DNA of 64,000 nucleotides, taken from positions 32,543,924 through 32,607,923 of the forward strand of contig JANCRA010000006.1 of NCBI GenBank assembly GCA_024362935.1. Reading direction: 5' to 3'. This DNA comes from Setophaga petechia (Eukaryota; Chordata; Aves; Passeriformes; Parulidae). Both the position numbers and the translations under genes were made by a program. Below are positions 10,367 to 21,000 of this stretch, in pieces. Within the stretch, counting starts at the first letter, position 1, and the number at the start of each line of letters is the position of its first letter. The notes under the pieces were generated by a model. That model saw only the letters and a list, made by a program, of their open reading frames with translations. It had not been told where the DNA came from and did not search any database.

Positions 10367-10625
10367 ACTTAAACCCGGAGATAGAGTTCTAATTAAGACT
10401 TGGAAAGAGACAACCCTAACACCCCAGTGGGAAGGTCCCTATGTTGTTCTGTTTACCACAGAAACAGCCATCAGAACTGCTGAAAAAGGCTGGACACATG
10501 CAAGTCGGGTGAAAGGACCCATCACTGCAGACACCCCTTGGGAAGTGACCAGTCGCCCCGGAGATCTACGGTTAACTCTTCGGAAGGCACAGAAGCCTGC
10601 ACCCGTGGGTAATGTGAATGACTGA
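10340..10625 (+). pseudogene. pol: Integrase C-terminal domain in a shifted frame
   Basis: Read in a different frame from the rest of pol, this stretch gives the integrase C-terminal module with the GPY-type motif (WEGPYVV) and ends at TGA 10623-10625. The shift lies in or near the run of seven C at 10340-10346, a typical slippage site. The stop overlaps the start of the next ORF by eight bases, so this was probably the original pol end. Confidence 0.85.
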
Positions 10626-11292
10626 ATTAGGGGACAGAGAACTGTACCGACTGAGACTCTTGGTAAGAAAACCCCTACAGGAACTGGAACGGGAGTTTAA
10701 GTGTCCTCTACCGTGGAAAACCTGGAATGAACTGACACTTGCTCTTTCAGTAGTGGCTGAAGTGAGGCGAGAATTATTCGATTGCACCGAGTGTCTTAAA
10801 TGTCGGGAATCTTCTTGCCGGGCGTGGGTAAAAATCTTTTGTGGGGGCTGTAAAAACAAATGGTGGATTTTCCAGTCACAGTTGGTGGGAAGCACATGGT
10901 GTCTTACTTGTGATTGGCATTGGAGAAGAGCAAATCCATTGAGAGCCTTAAGACAATTCATACAAATCCCTGGAGGGCGGGAGATCCCCGACAGAGAAGC
11001 AGTGTCACTAGTTGAAAACCTAGAACAGAGAAGGAATTGGGCCCTGGCATGGGAATTCCAACACCAATTGCATAGGATTACAAGTCAAAACCAGACAGTC
11101 ATATTAACTACCTTGTGTAAGAAGGGAATCCATGTTCCTCTGGTGTGGCAAGTGAGGCCTGACGAGTGGAATACCACGATTCGCCGCTATTCCCGAGTTC
11201 ATAAACAACAAAAACGTAAAGAACGTAGGGAAGAGCAACGCAACTCTAGGAAATTGAGAGAAAAGGGAATAAAGACAGAGGGTGAACCCTAA
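10618..11292 (+). CDS. Unrecognised Cys-rich, basic ORF between pol and env
   Basis: An open frame of 224 codons whose ATG overlaps the pol stop by eight bases. I do not recognise the product. The middle has nine Cys in paired spacing: C29, then C56-x2-C59-x2-C62, C67, C75-x2-C78 and C95-x2-C98, with Trp-rich sequence and H101 nearby, suggesting metal binding. The last 30 residues are very basic (QQKRKERREEQRNSRKL), like a nuclear-localisation or RNA-binding tail. There is no signal peptide or membrane segment. It resembles neither env nor dUTPase. Its position between pol and env is where lentiviruses keep accessory genes, and is unusual for a simple gammaretrovirus-like element. It has no stop or frameshift although pol and env are damaged. 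Alternatives are captured host sequence or the N-terminal part of an ancestral env leader. Confidence 0.65.
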   Translation: MTELGDRELYRLRLLVRKPLQELEREFKCPLPWKTWNELTLALSVVAEVRRELFDCTECLKCRESSCRAWVKIFCGGCKNKWWIFQSQLVGSTWCLTCDWHWRRANPLRALRQFIQIPGGREIPDREAVSLVENLEQRRNWALAWEFQHQLHRITSQNQTVILTTLCKKGIHVPLVWQVRPDEWNTTIRRYSRVHKQQKRKERREEQRNSRKLREKGIKTEGEP

Positions 11293-11396
11293 GTAGGTGT
11301 GAGACTTAGGTCCTGTAAAGCTCGCTGGGGACAGCAGAGTTCTTCATAAAACCAAGGAGATCCTTTGCCTGGAGGCCAGAAAGCCTGCCCTTAGGA

Positions 11397-11807
11397 GTGG
11401 GGGCAGGAGTTAAGGAGATAGCCCAAATAATGCACCCCCTGAAGACTACCCCTGCTGCCGAGAAGATAATGATCCCTGCAGACCGATGCACCCGGGCTGG
11501 CAGGCGAGGCAGAGAGGTAAGGGATAGTGGGGGAGAGCAATGGGCCACAGGAATAAAAACGGAGCACAGGAAAGCTCCAGATAAAAGAGGTATAATTACG
11601 AAAGACAGAAGAAATTTGTTGCTAGGAACCTGGCCTGATTGGCGAGCTACCTTAATTATTATAATTCTGAGCTTCCCGGCTGCCTGGGGAAACCCCCTTC
11701 AGCCTTACAAAGGGAACCTGACCCGACTGGTCTCAGGCCTTTTCGAGGTCTACCAGATCTATGGGGGATACCGCAGGTTTAAATTTACAAACATTAGTAC
11801 TGCATGA
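11397..11807 (+). CDS. env: Env leader and signal-peptide segment
   Basis: A 136-codon frame with a long basic, hydrophilic N-terminus and then a hydrophobic core (TLIIIILSFPAAWG, about 11648-11689). This fits a signal peptide with cleavage after AWG. The frame ends at TGA 11805-11807 while the main env frame is already open from at least 11761, so one indel between about 11750 and 11807 seems to separate signal peptide and surface subunit. The true initiator cannot be fixed; an ATG nearer the hydrophobic core is not seen. The mRNA would be spliced from the leader. Confidence 0.65.
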   Translation: MGAGVKEIAQIMHPLKTTPAAEKIMIPADRCTRAGRRGREVRDSGGEQWATGIKTEHRKAPDKRGIITKDRRNLLLGTWPDWRATLIIIILSFPAAWGNPLQPYKGNLTRLVSGLFEVYQIYGGYRRFKFTNISTA

Positions 11808-13749
11808 TGGTCTGCCGTACGCTAGACACGAATGGAAGAAGCAGAAAACCTGGCAGCTCCAAGGAATAGTGGGAGAACAAATTAATATTGGATGTCGAAT
11901 AGTTAATGGGTCTGATTATACTAGCGCAATTACAATTAGTGTTTCCATGAGTCAGGAGGATAAACAAATAGAGTGTAAATACCCAATTGCACGAGACTGC
12001 TGGCAAAACTTCACATTAACTCACACAGCAGAGATAGTCTGCCTCTGGTCAAATGATATACAGGCCCTTTCTTTTAAATTTATAATAGCTGCTAAAACAC
12101 ACTCTACCACTATTGAACCTCACACTATCACCACTCCACCCACACCACCAGTCATACTCACCCCAAAAATTTTCAAAATAGGACCTTACATAATTAGGAA
12201 AACTGGTCAACAACAAATATTATTCAATCCAGCATGGTCCCTCAAACAGGTTGAACTGCTGATGCAAATCAACGTTTCAGACATCCAGCCAGCATGTTCT
12301 CCGTTTTTACAAACATCCTTTGAAGGCTGGACCACTTGGCTCCGGAAACGCAGCTCTTTTAAAACAAGGAAACTTAGAGACGTGACCGGTGTTCTAGGTA
12401 CAGGATTGGGAATTCTGAATAATATTGACTCGGAAGTACTAATGAGCAAATTGGCTGCTATGACTAGAGATCTATCCAAACTACAGCAACCACTGAAGTC
12501 ATCTCTGTTAGCCTTGGGGACACACCAGTGGATGCTGTCAAATATTTTGCCAAATTGGGAAAAGGTAAACGTGAACGATCATAAATTGGTGATTGATACA
12601 CTTAGTGCCACACAAAATAATGTTTCTTTAGCCCTCAGCTGCATCCAGGCACAACTGTGGATGCAGTCGGTCTCTGCCTCGATTATAAGAGAAGGCGAGG
12701 AAGGCACTTTCCCCACAGAAATTCGGAAAATAATCTGGGACAATGCCACTGAATTTGAAAGAGAATTCCAATCCTGGTGGAAATTGGTGAATTTTACCTA
12801 TAACGCTATTTCAAACACAGCTACTGCTTTTATCCTAATCATACAAAATGCCTCTGTACACCCAGTTTTTCCTGTTATTGCATTAGGAGTAAACCATGAC
12901 GGAGCTGTTCTCTATCCTACAGAACATAGAGGATGGGCCCGTCAGTTTGGAGATAAATGGCAAACTGTTGATTTGGAATCTTGCATTGTCCAAGAACAAT
13001 TGGGGTTTATCTGTGAGGGTAATGTGATTATAGCTCAAGATATTTGTTTAGACACGGAGCAAAATATCTGTCAATTTGAGATTTGTCCTAACGAGGCTTC
13101 TAAAACCGTTCTTGTATATATAGGTAATGGGTGTGCATGTTTTAGAACTATTTGTGACTCTGTGCTTATAGATAATATTGTGGTGGATACAAAAAATCAC
13201 TCAAACTTCTGTACTTGCAACTTTACTAAGATTACAGGGTGTGACATTACTTATGAAGCTACAGTTACCTCTCACTACCTACTGCAATCCAACTACACAC
13301 TGATTCACAAATTACTGCCCACCCCGATTGGGATGGACAACACCCTAGTGAGACAACTGCTGCTCCATCAAGACCTGATCAAAATCCTCGAGAAAATCAA
13401 GAAGAACGGACAGAAGACCCTGGTGACTGTTCATCATGACGTAGGAAAAATACACCGAATTATAGAGAGGGTGAAGCATGATGGCGAGTATAATTGGTGG
13501 GATACTCTCTTTGGGTGGACCCCCACTACCACAGGTGTCCTAAATAGTATATGCCATCCCATTGTTGTTCTTTTCATTCTGGCTGTACTTGGTTTTATTC
13601 TGTTAGTAATTCTATTTGTTATGAATTGGGATATGAGGAAAAAGCTAAGGAAATTAGCGCCTATAATTAATGCACAAAGTTTAACGGACGAAGCAGCTTA
13701 TTTAACACTTGCTAGGAATGAACTAAAAAGATTTAATGAACAAAATTGA
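11761..13749 (+). CDS. env: Envelope glycoprotein, surface and transmembrane subunits (5' end broken)
   Basis: A 662-codon frame covering most of Env. Ten N-x-S/T sequons mark an exported glycoprotein. A basic stretch ending RKLR near 12370 is followed by a glycine-rich, fusion-peptide-like segment (GVLGTGLGIL), so the subunit junction lies there. The downstream part is long (about 460 residues), has many Cys but no CX6CC, and ends with a membrane span (about 13560-13622) and a 40-residue tail with YLTL. This differs from the standard gammaretroviral Env and looks more like the long-TM Envs of epsilonretrovirus-like or Ovex1-like elements, which is inference. The first ATG at 11761 is not the native start. 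The stop at 13747 lies just before the polypurine tract. Confidence 0.85.
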   Translation: MGDTAGLNLQTLVLHDGLPYARHEWKKQKTWQLQGIVGEQINIGCRIVNGSDYTSAITISVSMSQEDKQIECKYPIARDCWQNFTLTHTAEIVCLWSNDIQALSFKFIIAAKTHSTTIEPHTITTPPTPPVILTPKIFKIGPYIIRKTGQQQILFNPAWSLKQVELLMQINVSDIQPACSPFLQTSFEGWTTWLRKRSSFKTRKLRDVTGVLGTGLGILNNIDSEVLMSKLAAMTRDLSKLQQPLKSSLLALGTHQWMLSNILPNWEKVNVNDHKLVIDTLSATQNNVSLALSCIQAQLWMQSVSASIIREGEEGTFPTEIRKIIWDNATEFEREFQSWWKLVNFTYNAISNTATAFILIIQNASVHPVFPVIALGVNHDGAVLYPTEHRGWARQFGDKWQTVDLESCIVQEQLGFICEGNVIIAQDICLDTEQNICQFEICPNEASKTVLVYIGNGCACFRTICDSVLIDNIVVDTKNHSNFCTCNFTKITGCDITYEATVTSHYLLQSNYTLIHKLLPTPIGMDNTLVRQLLLHQDLIKILEKIKKNGQKTLVTVHHDVGKIHRIIERVKHDGEYNWWDTLFGWTPTTTGVLNSICHPIVVLFILAVLGFILLVILFVMNWDMRKKLRKLAPIINAQSLTDEAAYLTLARNELKRFNEQN

Positions 13750-13753
13750 TCAT

Positions 13754-13771
13754 AAAAAGAGATGGGGGAAT
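13754..13771 (+). promoter_or_regulatory. Polypurine tract
   Basis: A purine-rich AAAAAGAGATGGGGGAA directly before the 3' LTR start, the plus-strand DNA primer site. Confidence 0.85.
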
Positions 13772-14250
13772 TGTAATAAGTAGCAATATGTTTGTTCATT
13801 AGTTAAATTAATAGCTGAATAATTCTTATAATATAAAAAGCAATAGTTAAATAGTTTTTGCTTGTAACAAGTATTTGCTTGTAACTGTAACAAAAGCTGA
13901 CCTGGCAAGAATTGCTGAGCTTGCAGAAATGTATAGTGCTTAGAATTGCTGAGCTTGCAGAAAATGTATAGTGCTTTGGAAACATATGGTTGTAGTTAAG
14001 TCCTATAAGACAAAGTCCACCCAGCGAACAAAGCGGGCCCCCCTTCTCCTTCAAGACCACCAGAACAGGATACGTCATCCCGAGAGGAGAAGAAATAAAA
14101 GACCAGACCCAGAAAGAAGGGCGCGGACTTTGAGAGCAGATTTCTCTCAGTCGCCCAGCGCTGAACTTTTGCTTGTCACTGCTTGCTTTATAATCAAATA
14201 AATTCTGATTGGGAAAAGAAATTTACATGGTAAGATTCTTCCTTATTACA
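13772..14250 (+). repeat. 3' LTR of the gammaretrovirus-like provirus
   Basis: A 479-bp LTR starting TGTAATAAG and ending CTTATTACA, followed by the CTGC target duplication at 14251-14254. It carries a 14-bp tandem duplication around 13855-13880 that the 5' LTR lacks. Confidence 0.95.
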
Positions 14251-14849
14251 CTGCTGTGCCAGGAGCGTTCTGGGCGGGCAGGAGAAGGGCTGCGTGCACG
14301 GCGGAGCGTCCTGCAAGGGGCTCACCAGAGCCTCCTGCGGGAACAGGCTGCGGGGCACGGAGGGTCTGGGACATCGCACCATCACCAATATGATCTAGTG
14401 AAGCCAAATTTATTATCCTTTAAAAGACTATATTTAAAATAAATCTCTACTGTCCACGTCTCTCTAGCTAATACATGATTGCTAAATCCTAGCTGTTCAC
14501 TCATCTAAAATAGAATGCTGATTGGATCATCTAATTTTTTACACATCTTGCTGTGGTTGTCTGGCCTACCCATGGCTCATTCTCCCAAGCTTTCTGACAA
14601 ACTTGCTGAGTCCTGATGACTCTTCTTCTTGTATCTTTTTTGAGGATTTACCGACCCCAATTCTGAGTATGTCCATAATTCATTCTTTGTGAACGTGTTC
14701 ACTGTCCATTATTACAAGCATGCTGGATTGTGCATCGGCTGAATATGGCCCTTGTCTTGCAAAAACTCCTCCATTCTTTCTCTGAGCCAGCATTTGAGCC
14801 AGTTAAACAAAACACTCCCTCTCACTCTGTAAAGAACGTGGAATTGGAG

Positions 14850-15450
14850 TTGGAATGTGACCCTGAAATTGAAGCAGCTCTGAAACTAAAGTAGAAAAAA
14901 GTTATTCCAGAAGCTATTGTAGAAGGGACCTTTCTCTCCAATGATGTAGAAGCTTTTCCTGTAGTAACTAATGCTGCAAGTAGAGTTTGAGAACCTTTCA
15001 ATTGGAAGATTTTAGAAAAATTGATAGCTGCAATTTCACAATTTGGTTGAAAATCCCAACTTGCACAGTCACTTTTGCAGTGTATTTTTCCATCTAACAC
15101 ATTAATTCCAGCTGATGTGCATACCCTAAAAAGACTTATAATGCCACCCCATCAGCAGGAGATGTTTCATAAAAGCTGGGAGGAAAAGTGTGCTCAAGAA
15201 GCAGCAAGACCTAGAGTGCAGGTGATCCTCTATATAGTTTAACAGCACAACAGTTACTTGGCAAGGGGCCCTGGGCTACTGCCACTGGCCAGGCTAAGAG
15301 CACTGATCAAGTCTTACAGATGAGGCAACAACTAGCATATAATGCTATCCTTGCACTTCCAGGTAAGTTTCACACCATGTCTTTTACACAAAGTCACCAA
15401 AGAAGAATGAAGACTTTGATAGATTTGTAGAGAAATTGCATAGAGCTATC
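14850..15450 (+). pseudogene. Betaretrovirus-like gag capsid relic (left arm)
   Basis: Broken frames encode capsid-like sequence (PADVHTL, MPPHQQEMFHKSWEEKC, QMRQQLAYNAILALPGK), typical of ERVK-class gag. Compared with the right-arm copy, one G is missing near 15220, which cuts the frame. No LTR pair belonging to it was resolved. The relic predates the inverted duplication because both arms carry it. Confidence 0.65.
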
Positions 15451-16335
15451 TATAAAAATTCTGATTTCAATTCAGACACAAAGATACAATGGTATGGATT
15501 TTGGGATCATTACTCCATTCCAAATGGAGTAATTTGGAGACTTTCCCTTCAGTCACAAGAGCCTTCCATCTCTTCCAAAAATTGCCCGCTGAAACTCTTC
15601 TGCTGCCTTCCAAATCAGTTCACTACTCCAGCATAACCCTTGAAGCATGGGCAGCTGACTCTTCAACTAATATAGTAGAAAAGAAGCATCTTTATTGCAG
15701 CACTGGACACATGTGAACTAGTTTCCAAAGACACATGCAAGGAGTTGCAGACTCCTGCTCTCTATTTCTACAGAAAGGTTTTACATTAGGTTCCTAAGGA
15801 CCCATAATACATAATTATTACCTGCCTGCTTTGTACTTTTATCAGCTGAATATCTATATACAGCTGCGCAATTGTACTGCCTTAAGTGGGTGGCTGGGAT
15901 TTTGAAATGAGGGAGTGGTTGTATGGGAGGAGGAAAACTGTTTTCCTCATGGTGAACTCTTCTGCCATGGCCAGTTGGCAAGACCTTTTCACCTGCTGGT
16001 CATGGTCCAAGCCTCTCCTAACTGTTCAATTATTCTTAAGGCAAGGTATTTCTATGGTCTCTGCTCCTTCACAATTGCTTCTTCTATCCCTGTCACTCCT
16101 AGCTTTATGTTCCTAATATATTTGGTACTCTTTAACTAAGGTCGGTGATTTCTGCTAGCTGTATTACTAACTTAGCTTCTTACCTAATTTTAAAATCTTA
16201 ACTAAAATATGCAATCTTCTACTTTTCCAATTCTATTCCCAGCTGGCCCCTCAACTCATCTGCACTTTTCAATTATCCTAATTACATTTTCAGCCAACCC
16301 CTTGACTCACCTCAGGCGCAAGCCTGACTGCCTCT

Positions 16336-17538
16336 CTCCCAGCAGCTCAGAGCTGCATTGCACAGCGCTTGCTGTGCGCCAGAGAGCACAAAGCAGGCTG
16401 GCCTGGTGGGCCTGAATATTTCTCCAAAACACTCTGCACCTCACACCTTTGCTCTGGCTCAGAGCAGAAGTGCAGGATTGCAGGCGCTTCCTCCCAGAGC
16501 TGCGTGAGGCGCTGGCTCCTGCAGATGTGCCCTGCTGAGCTGTCCCTGCCTCACGCTGGCCTCGCTTCCCCTGGCACAAGTGCCGGACTGGAGGAGGCTG
16601 CCCTGTGCTCCAGCCTGCCCAGCAGCCCAGCTCCCTGCCCCGGTGCCCAGGGTGCTGCACACACTGCTGGCCTTTGCCAGGAGTTCCAGGGCAGCGGCAG
16701 AAGAGGAGGAATCCTCAGCCAGCCCAGCAGCCCTCGGCTGCCCTTGGCCTTTCTCTGCTCCTGGGCGCACTCCAGACGGCCAATGCCTCCAGGCTGTGCT
16801 GTGCCCAGCATGGCTGCGCTTCCCCTCGGGAGCAGCCAGCTGCCACCTGGGCTCTGAGAGCGGAGGATTCGCCCGCTGCTAGGAACAGGCACCCAGGGCC
16901 CGGCTGCTGCCTCTTGCAGCTGCAAGGGCCTCCTCCCAGCCTGCCTCTGCCGGGGCTCAGCCTGCTGCAGCCTCTGCCGGGGCTCTGCTGGGGCTCCAGC
17001 CCGGCCTAGGCCGGGCCCGCTCTCACCTCACAGGCGCTGACAGCTCTGCACCACAGGACACCTTCCCCAGCACCCTCTCCGATCTTTCTGCTTGCTTACT
17101 TGAGCAAGGCTCTCCTCCAGCCAAAGACATTGCACCTAGGGATACAAATCCAAGTGGCAGGAACCCCAATGCTCTCCAGTCACAGCTGAAGGCCTGCATC
17201 TGCACAGGATGTTTGGGCTGCCTCATTCTTCCTTTGCTTTTGCCTTCAAATGTCATTGCCCTTTCTGCCTCAAATAGAAGTACCAGAGTGGCCAAAAACA
17301 GACCAGTTGGCCATATTCCAAAGGCAGTGTGGTCTGGAGAGAAGGAATGAAGAAGATCCTTCCCCACTTTCACACCATGCCAAAGACACCGTGTCACTTT
17401 CCACCGTTAAGAAACAACAGACAATTCAGAAGGAATTCTCGAGCTTATTTGCAGAGTGAGAAGGAAGGGAATCTTCAAGGTGAGTTGTGGTTTCAGAAAC
17501 TTTATTCATTTCCAGTCCTACTCTGCAGTCCTATTAGA
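16336..17538. other. Unique GC-rich stretch, no gene recognised
   Basis: Starts where similarity to the right arm ends. Overlapping Cys/Pro/Ala-rich frames on both strands reflect base composition. No splice-bounded exon or repeat family was recognised. Confidence 0.5.
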
Positions 17539-17545
17539 CAATCCT

Positions 17546-17597
17546 ACTCTAACCCTAACCCTAATCTTAACCCTAATCCTAATCTTAATCCTTATCT
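17546..17597 (+). repeat. Degenerate telomere-like block 1
   Basis: Consecutive CCCTAA/TCTTAA/TCCTAA units, an interstitial telomeric-type array with mutated repeats. Confidence 0.8.
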
Positions 17598-17925
17598 GTA
17601 GACAGTTTTTTACTGAGACATAGTCGATGGGAAAAAACTAACGTGAGCAAGTACATCTGAGAAAGCAACAGCTGCCTAATTCAAGGACATGGTTTCTTTG
17701 AGCAAGAGGTTGTTTAATAAATTATGTGATAACAGGAGGTAAAAAAGAAGCCACAAACATCTTGAGAAAGGTGTAACTAACTTTTATAGCTGACCAATAG
17801 TGAGCTTTAGTTTTGCAATATGTATGAGCCTTATTACTGTCATTATAAAAGTGTTTCTGTTAATCAACAAATCTGAGATTTTGTCGATCATCATCGGATG
17901 AGCAAGTCTCCCATCTACCTTGTCA

Positions 17926-18003
17926 CTTATCCTAATCCTAATCCTTATCCTAATCCTTATCCTTATCATAATCCTAATCCTTATCCTAATCCTAGTCCTA
18001 GTT
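17926..18003 (+). repeat. Degenerate telomere-like block 2
   Basis: About thirteen TCCTAA/TCCTTA units. Blocks 1 and 2 lie inside a segment flanked by 14-bp direct repeats CAATCCTACTCTAA (17539-17552 and 18006-18019). The second copy overlaps the stop codon of the kinase gene. Confidence 0.8.
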
Positions 18004-18015
18004 AACAATCCTACT

Positions 18016-21000
18016 CTAAACTGGTGGAGGAATAAATGGTCCTGATGTTCTTGCCTCGTTCCTCTTCTTCAGTAAAACAATCAGTGGCACCAGGCTGGAC
18101 GCAGGCTCAGCAGATGTTACAAATGGATGCTGCCCAAAGGGAAAAAAATCAACAAAAAACAATGAACCATGACTTTCCAAGCTCAGTGCTTCACAGAATT
18201 CCTCTGGCTCCTAGAAGGATGCAGGAAGAGGACCAATGGGACCATCTACACCTCCATCTTTTTGTGCAGGACTTTGGCATCACAGGCAAACCTGGCCCAG
18301 AATCCCACTCATCCATTTATCCAGGTATCTTCATCTTGCTGAGATTTTTGCCCTGCCAGTGCTCTAGAAATGGTGCTTTCTCTCCCTGGGGTTTCTTCCT
18401 TTCAGGAAACTCCAAAGCCTCACATAGGTCCCTGTCTTTGGAAGACAGGCACTGTGCCGATTCCCACAGGGAGACAGAGCAGTGTCTACTTTTCCGTGCC
18501 CTGCCCCTTGCGTGCTGGATGGCACCTTCCTTCCCAGCAGGGCCGGCCCTGTGGCACTGGGCCCTGCAGTTCCCTCTCTGCCACACAACCTGGCAGTAAC
18601 CCTGGCACAGTTCCCGGCTGCTTGGGCGTGCCAGGCAGCAGATGGGGCTGGGACAGGTCCCTCCCAGCTGTCCCTGTTTGCGTGGCAGAAACCTCTAAGG
18701 GTGGGCTGGGGGGCACAAACCAGGGCCCCTCCGAGGCTCACAGTGAGCCCCCCACAGCCCCTCGTGCCCACAGCCAAATCTCTGACTGCTCAGCTGGGAC
18801 TGGCTTCCTTGGCTTCCTGCACCACCATTTCATGGCTCTACCACCATTTCATGTACCCTGCATTGCTCGACTTCAATTCTTTTGCCATTAGATCAAACTG
18901 AACACTCCACCAAAGTACAAAAGAGGGCAACAGAAACAGTCAGAGGACAGAGCACCTCTCCTCTCAGGAAATGCGGAGAGCTGGAGTTATTCAGTTTTGT
19001 GAAGAACAGGCCCCAGGGAGACTTTATTGCCACTTTGCAAGACTTCAGAGTGGCTTTGAAGAAAGTGGGGGCCATCTTTTTTAACAGGGCCAGTTACAAT
19101 AGGATATGGACAAATATTTTTAAACACAAAGGGGATCAAGTCAGAGTAGGTCTAAGGAAGAACTTGTTTACTCGGAGCATGGTGCAGCCCTGGCACAGCT
19201 TGCCCCAAGAGCTTGTAGGTGCCCCCTCCCTGCAACCATTCTGGCTCTGGTGGCAAAGGGCTCTGAGCAACCTGATCTCTGTAAAGATGTCCTTGCTTAT
19301 GGCAGGACACTTGCACCACAGGACCTTTACAGGGCCCTGCCAGCCCAGCCCAGTCTAGGATTCCTCACCGCTTTCATTTGAAGAGCAGCAAGAGTGGAGG
19401 TGAGGAGGAAGGGGGCTGATCTGATGCCTTGGACTTGAGTGGAGGAGGAGCCCATCCCTCAGAGCCTGTTTCACCTGCAGCCCCTTCACATTTTACCTGC
19501 AGGAGCTCCTTGGCAGACCAGCGCTGCTCCTCGTCTCTCTGCAGGCAGCAGCTCAGGAAGTCACGCAGCAAAGCCGAGAGGAGCTTGGGCTGCCGCAGCT
19601 TTGGGGTCCCTACTGTGGCTATCAGGTGCCGAGCCTGGAGAAGAAAAAACCACGAGGCTTCACCCGCTGCTTTCACATCTCTAAGTGCTCTCCCAGATCC
19701 CTTTGTTTAACCTGTGTTCTGCAGTGGCAGTTTCTGCCCTGGCAGAGACCCAGAGATGACTTTACCAACAAAAAACCCAAACCCCAATGCAGCCACAGCT
19801 TTTGCACCATCCCACAGATCTTGCCTTGGCAGCTGATTGCATTGACTGACCTAGTTAGTGGGAACTGCATCAGCACAAGCACAATTCCTTCCCTGAGGAT
19901 TCACACCAGCTTGAGAGGCTTTTTGGAAGAGGGACTTTGCTATATGAACTAATTTCAAGGATTACTACATGAAAGGCATCTCTGCAGTGCTTGTTGGTCC
20001 TTTAAGCACAGCTGCCATAGAACAAAGCTCATCAAGCTTTTTGTGCTCTTCTTGAAAACAATGGGAATTGGAAGGAAAGAAAGGAAATGCATCAGTTAAT
20101 GCCCAGGGAAGGAAATAAAGATTTACAATCTCATCTTCAACACAGACACATTAAGATGCCTACACAAATGTATTGGGATGAAAATGGCTGCTTGGGCACA
20201 CAGGAACCACCTGCAGCTCTGTCTCTCAGCAGTCTGAAAATTTCAGCTTTCCATTTTTCGGCAAAAGAGAAATTTTCATGGTCAGAAGAAAGAGAGGTGC
20301 CATCCCTATGGTCACCCTCTGCTCATTTGGCTACTCAAGTCAATGCTTTAGTGATAGGCCCATCCCAGAAAGTGCCAGGAAGCAAACAGGAGGTTTTGGC
20401 AGGCTCTCCACATCACCAGGCTTCAGCTTGGTGACATAGAGAACGTGCCTTGGGCTAGGAGAGAAACACGGTCACTAAATGCAGTGCAGCAGCACTGCAC
20501 AAGAAGCAGAAGAGACTCTGTGGCCTTTACACCCTCATGCCCAGGTTTCAGGCATGTTTCCCAGTGAGAAGAAACTGCACAGTGGCTTAGGTTCCTCTCT
20601 AAAGACCACAGTTTTAGAAACTTTGTTGGCTTTGGGTTTCCTTCCTTCATTTATGGAAAGATAACTGAAGTTCTGCGATGCTTCTTTCCTGTTACTGGGG
20701 CCATCTCCACAGACAAAAGAACTGGAACCACTTATAACCCAAAGGAAAGTGTTGCCTGAGAATGGAGTTTGTTTGCATGTGGTAAGGCTTGAGTTCCCCA
20801 CCGAGGCAACCAAAACTAGAGCAGATGCTGATGTGTTGCAGGACATTTGTAGGAGGGGCCTTGGTGGAAGTAGTTCCAGCAGATGGCAATGGGATTTTGT
20901 CCAATGGCAGGACAGGGGGCAGGTGAGAAAGACAGTGGGATCAGTGAGTATTTGCTCCTTACCGTGCCAGAACTCTCGCTCCAGTAAGGCGGTTCTTGTT

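Larger units (their letters stand above)
4771..14250 (+). mobile_element. Full-length endogenous gammaretrovirus-like provirus
   Basis: A 9,480-bp element bounded by LTRs with perfect TGTAATAAG...CTTATTACA outer ends and a CTGC duplication. The order is 5' LTR, tRNA-His primer site, leader, gag, UAG, pro-pol, an extra ORF, env, polypurine tract, 3' LTR. Gag-Pol is gammaretrovirus-like: MGQ start, PPPY late motif, single CCHC knuckle, same-frame readthrough. The env lacks the usual gammaretroviral CX6CC motif. Visible damage: Gly replaces a catalytic Asp in RT (8072-8074), a frame break in pol near 10340-10346, and a frame break in env between about 11750 and 11807. It appears young, but this copy cannot make a full set of working proteins as read. 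Confidence 0.95.
2788..16335 (+). repeat. Left arm of large inverted duplication
   Basis: The sequence matches the reverse complement of 45975-50035 in the same order, with only the 9.5-kb retrovirus (4771-14250) extra on this side. In about 400 bases compared by eye (4300-4700) I count about a dozen differences, roughly 3%, plus one CAG-unit indel. Similarity weakens left of about 2788, inside what is an MROH intron in the partner, and ends near 16335. The arm contains the 3' end of an MROH gene, its downstream flank and a betaretrovirus-like gag relic. Confidence 0.9.

Noticed and set aside
11761..11763. ATG at 11761 as the env start
   Set aside because: No signal peptide follows it; the hydrophobic leader lies upstream in another frame, so the native env probably began there.
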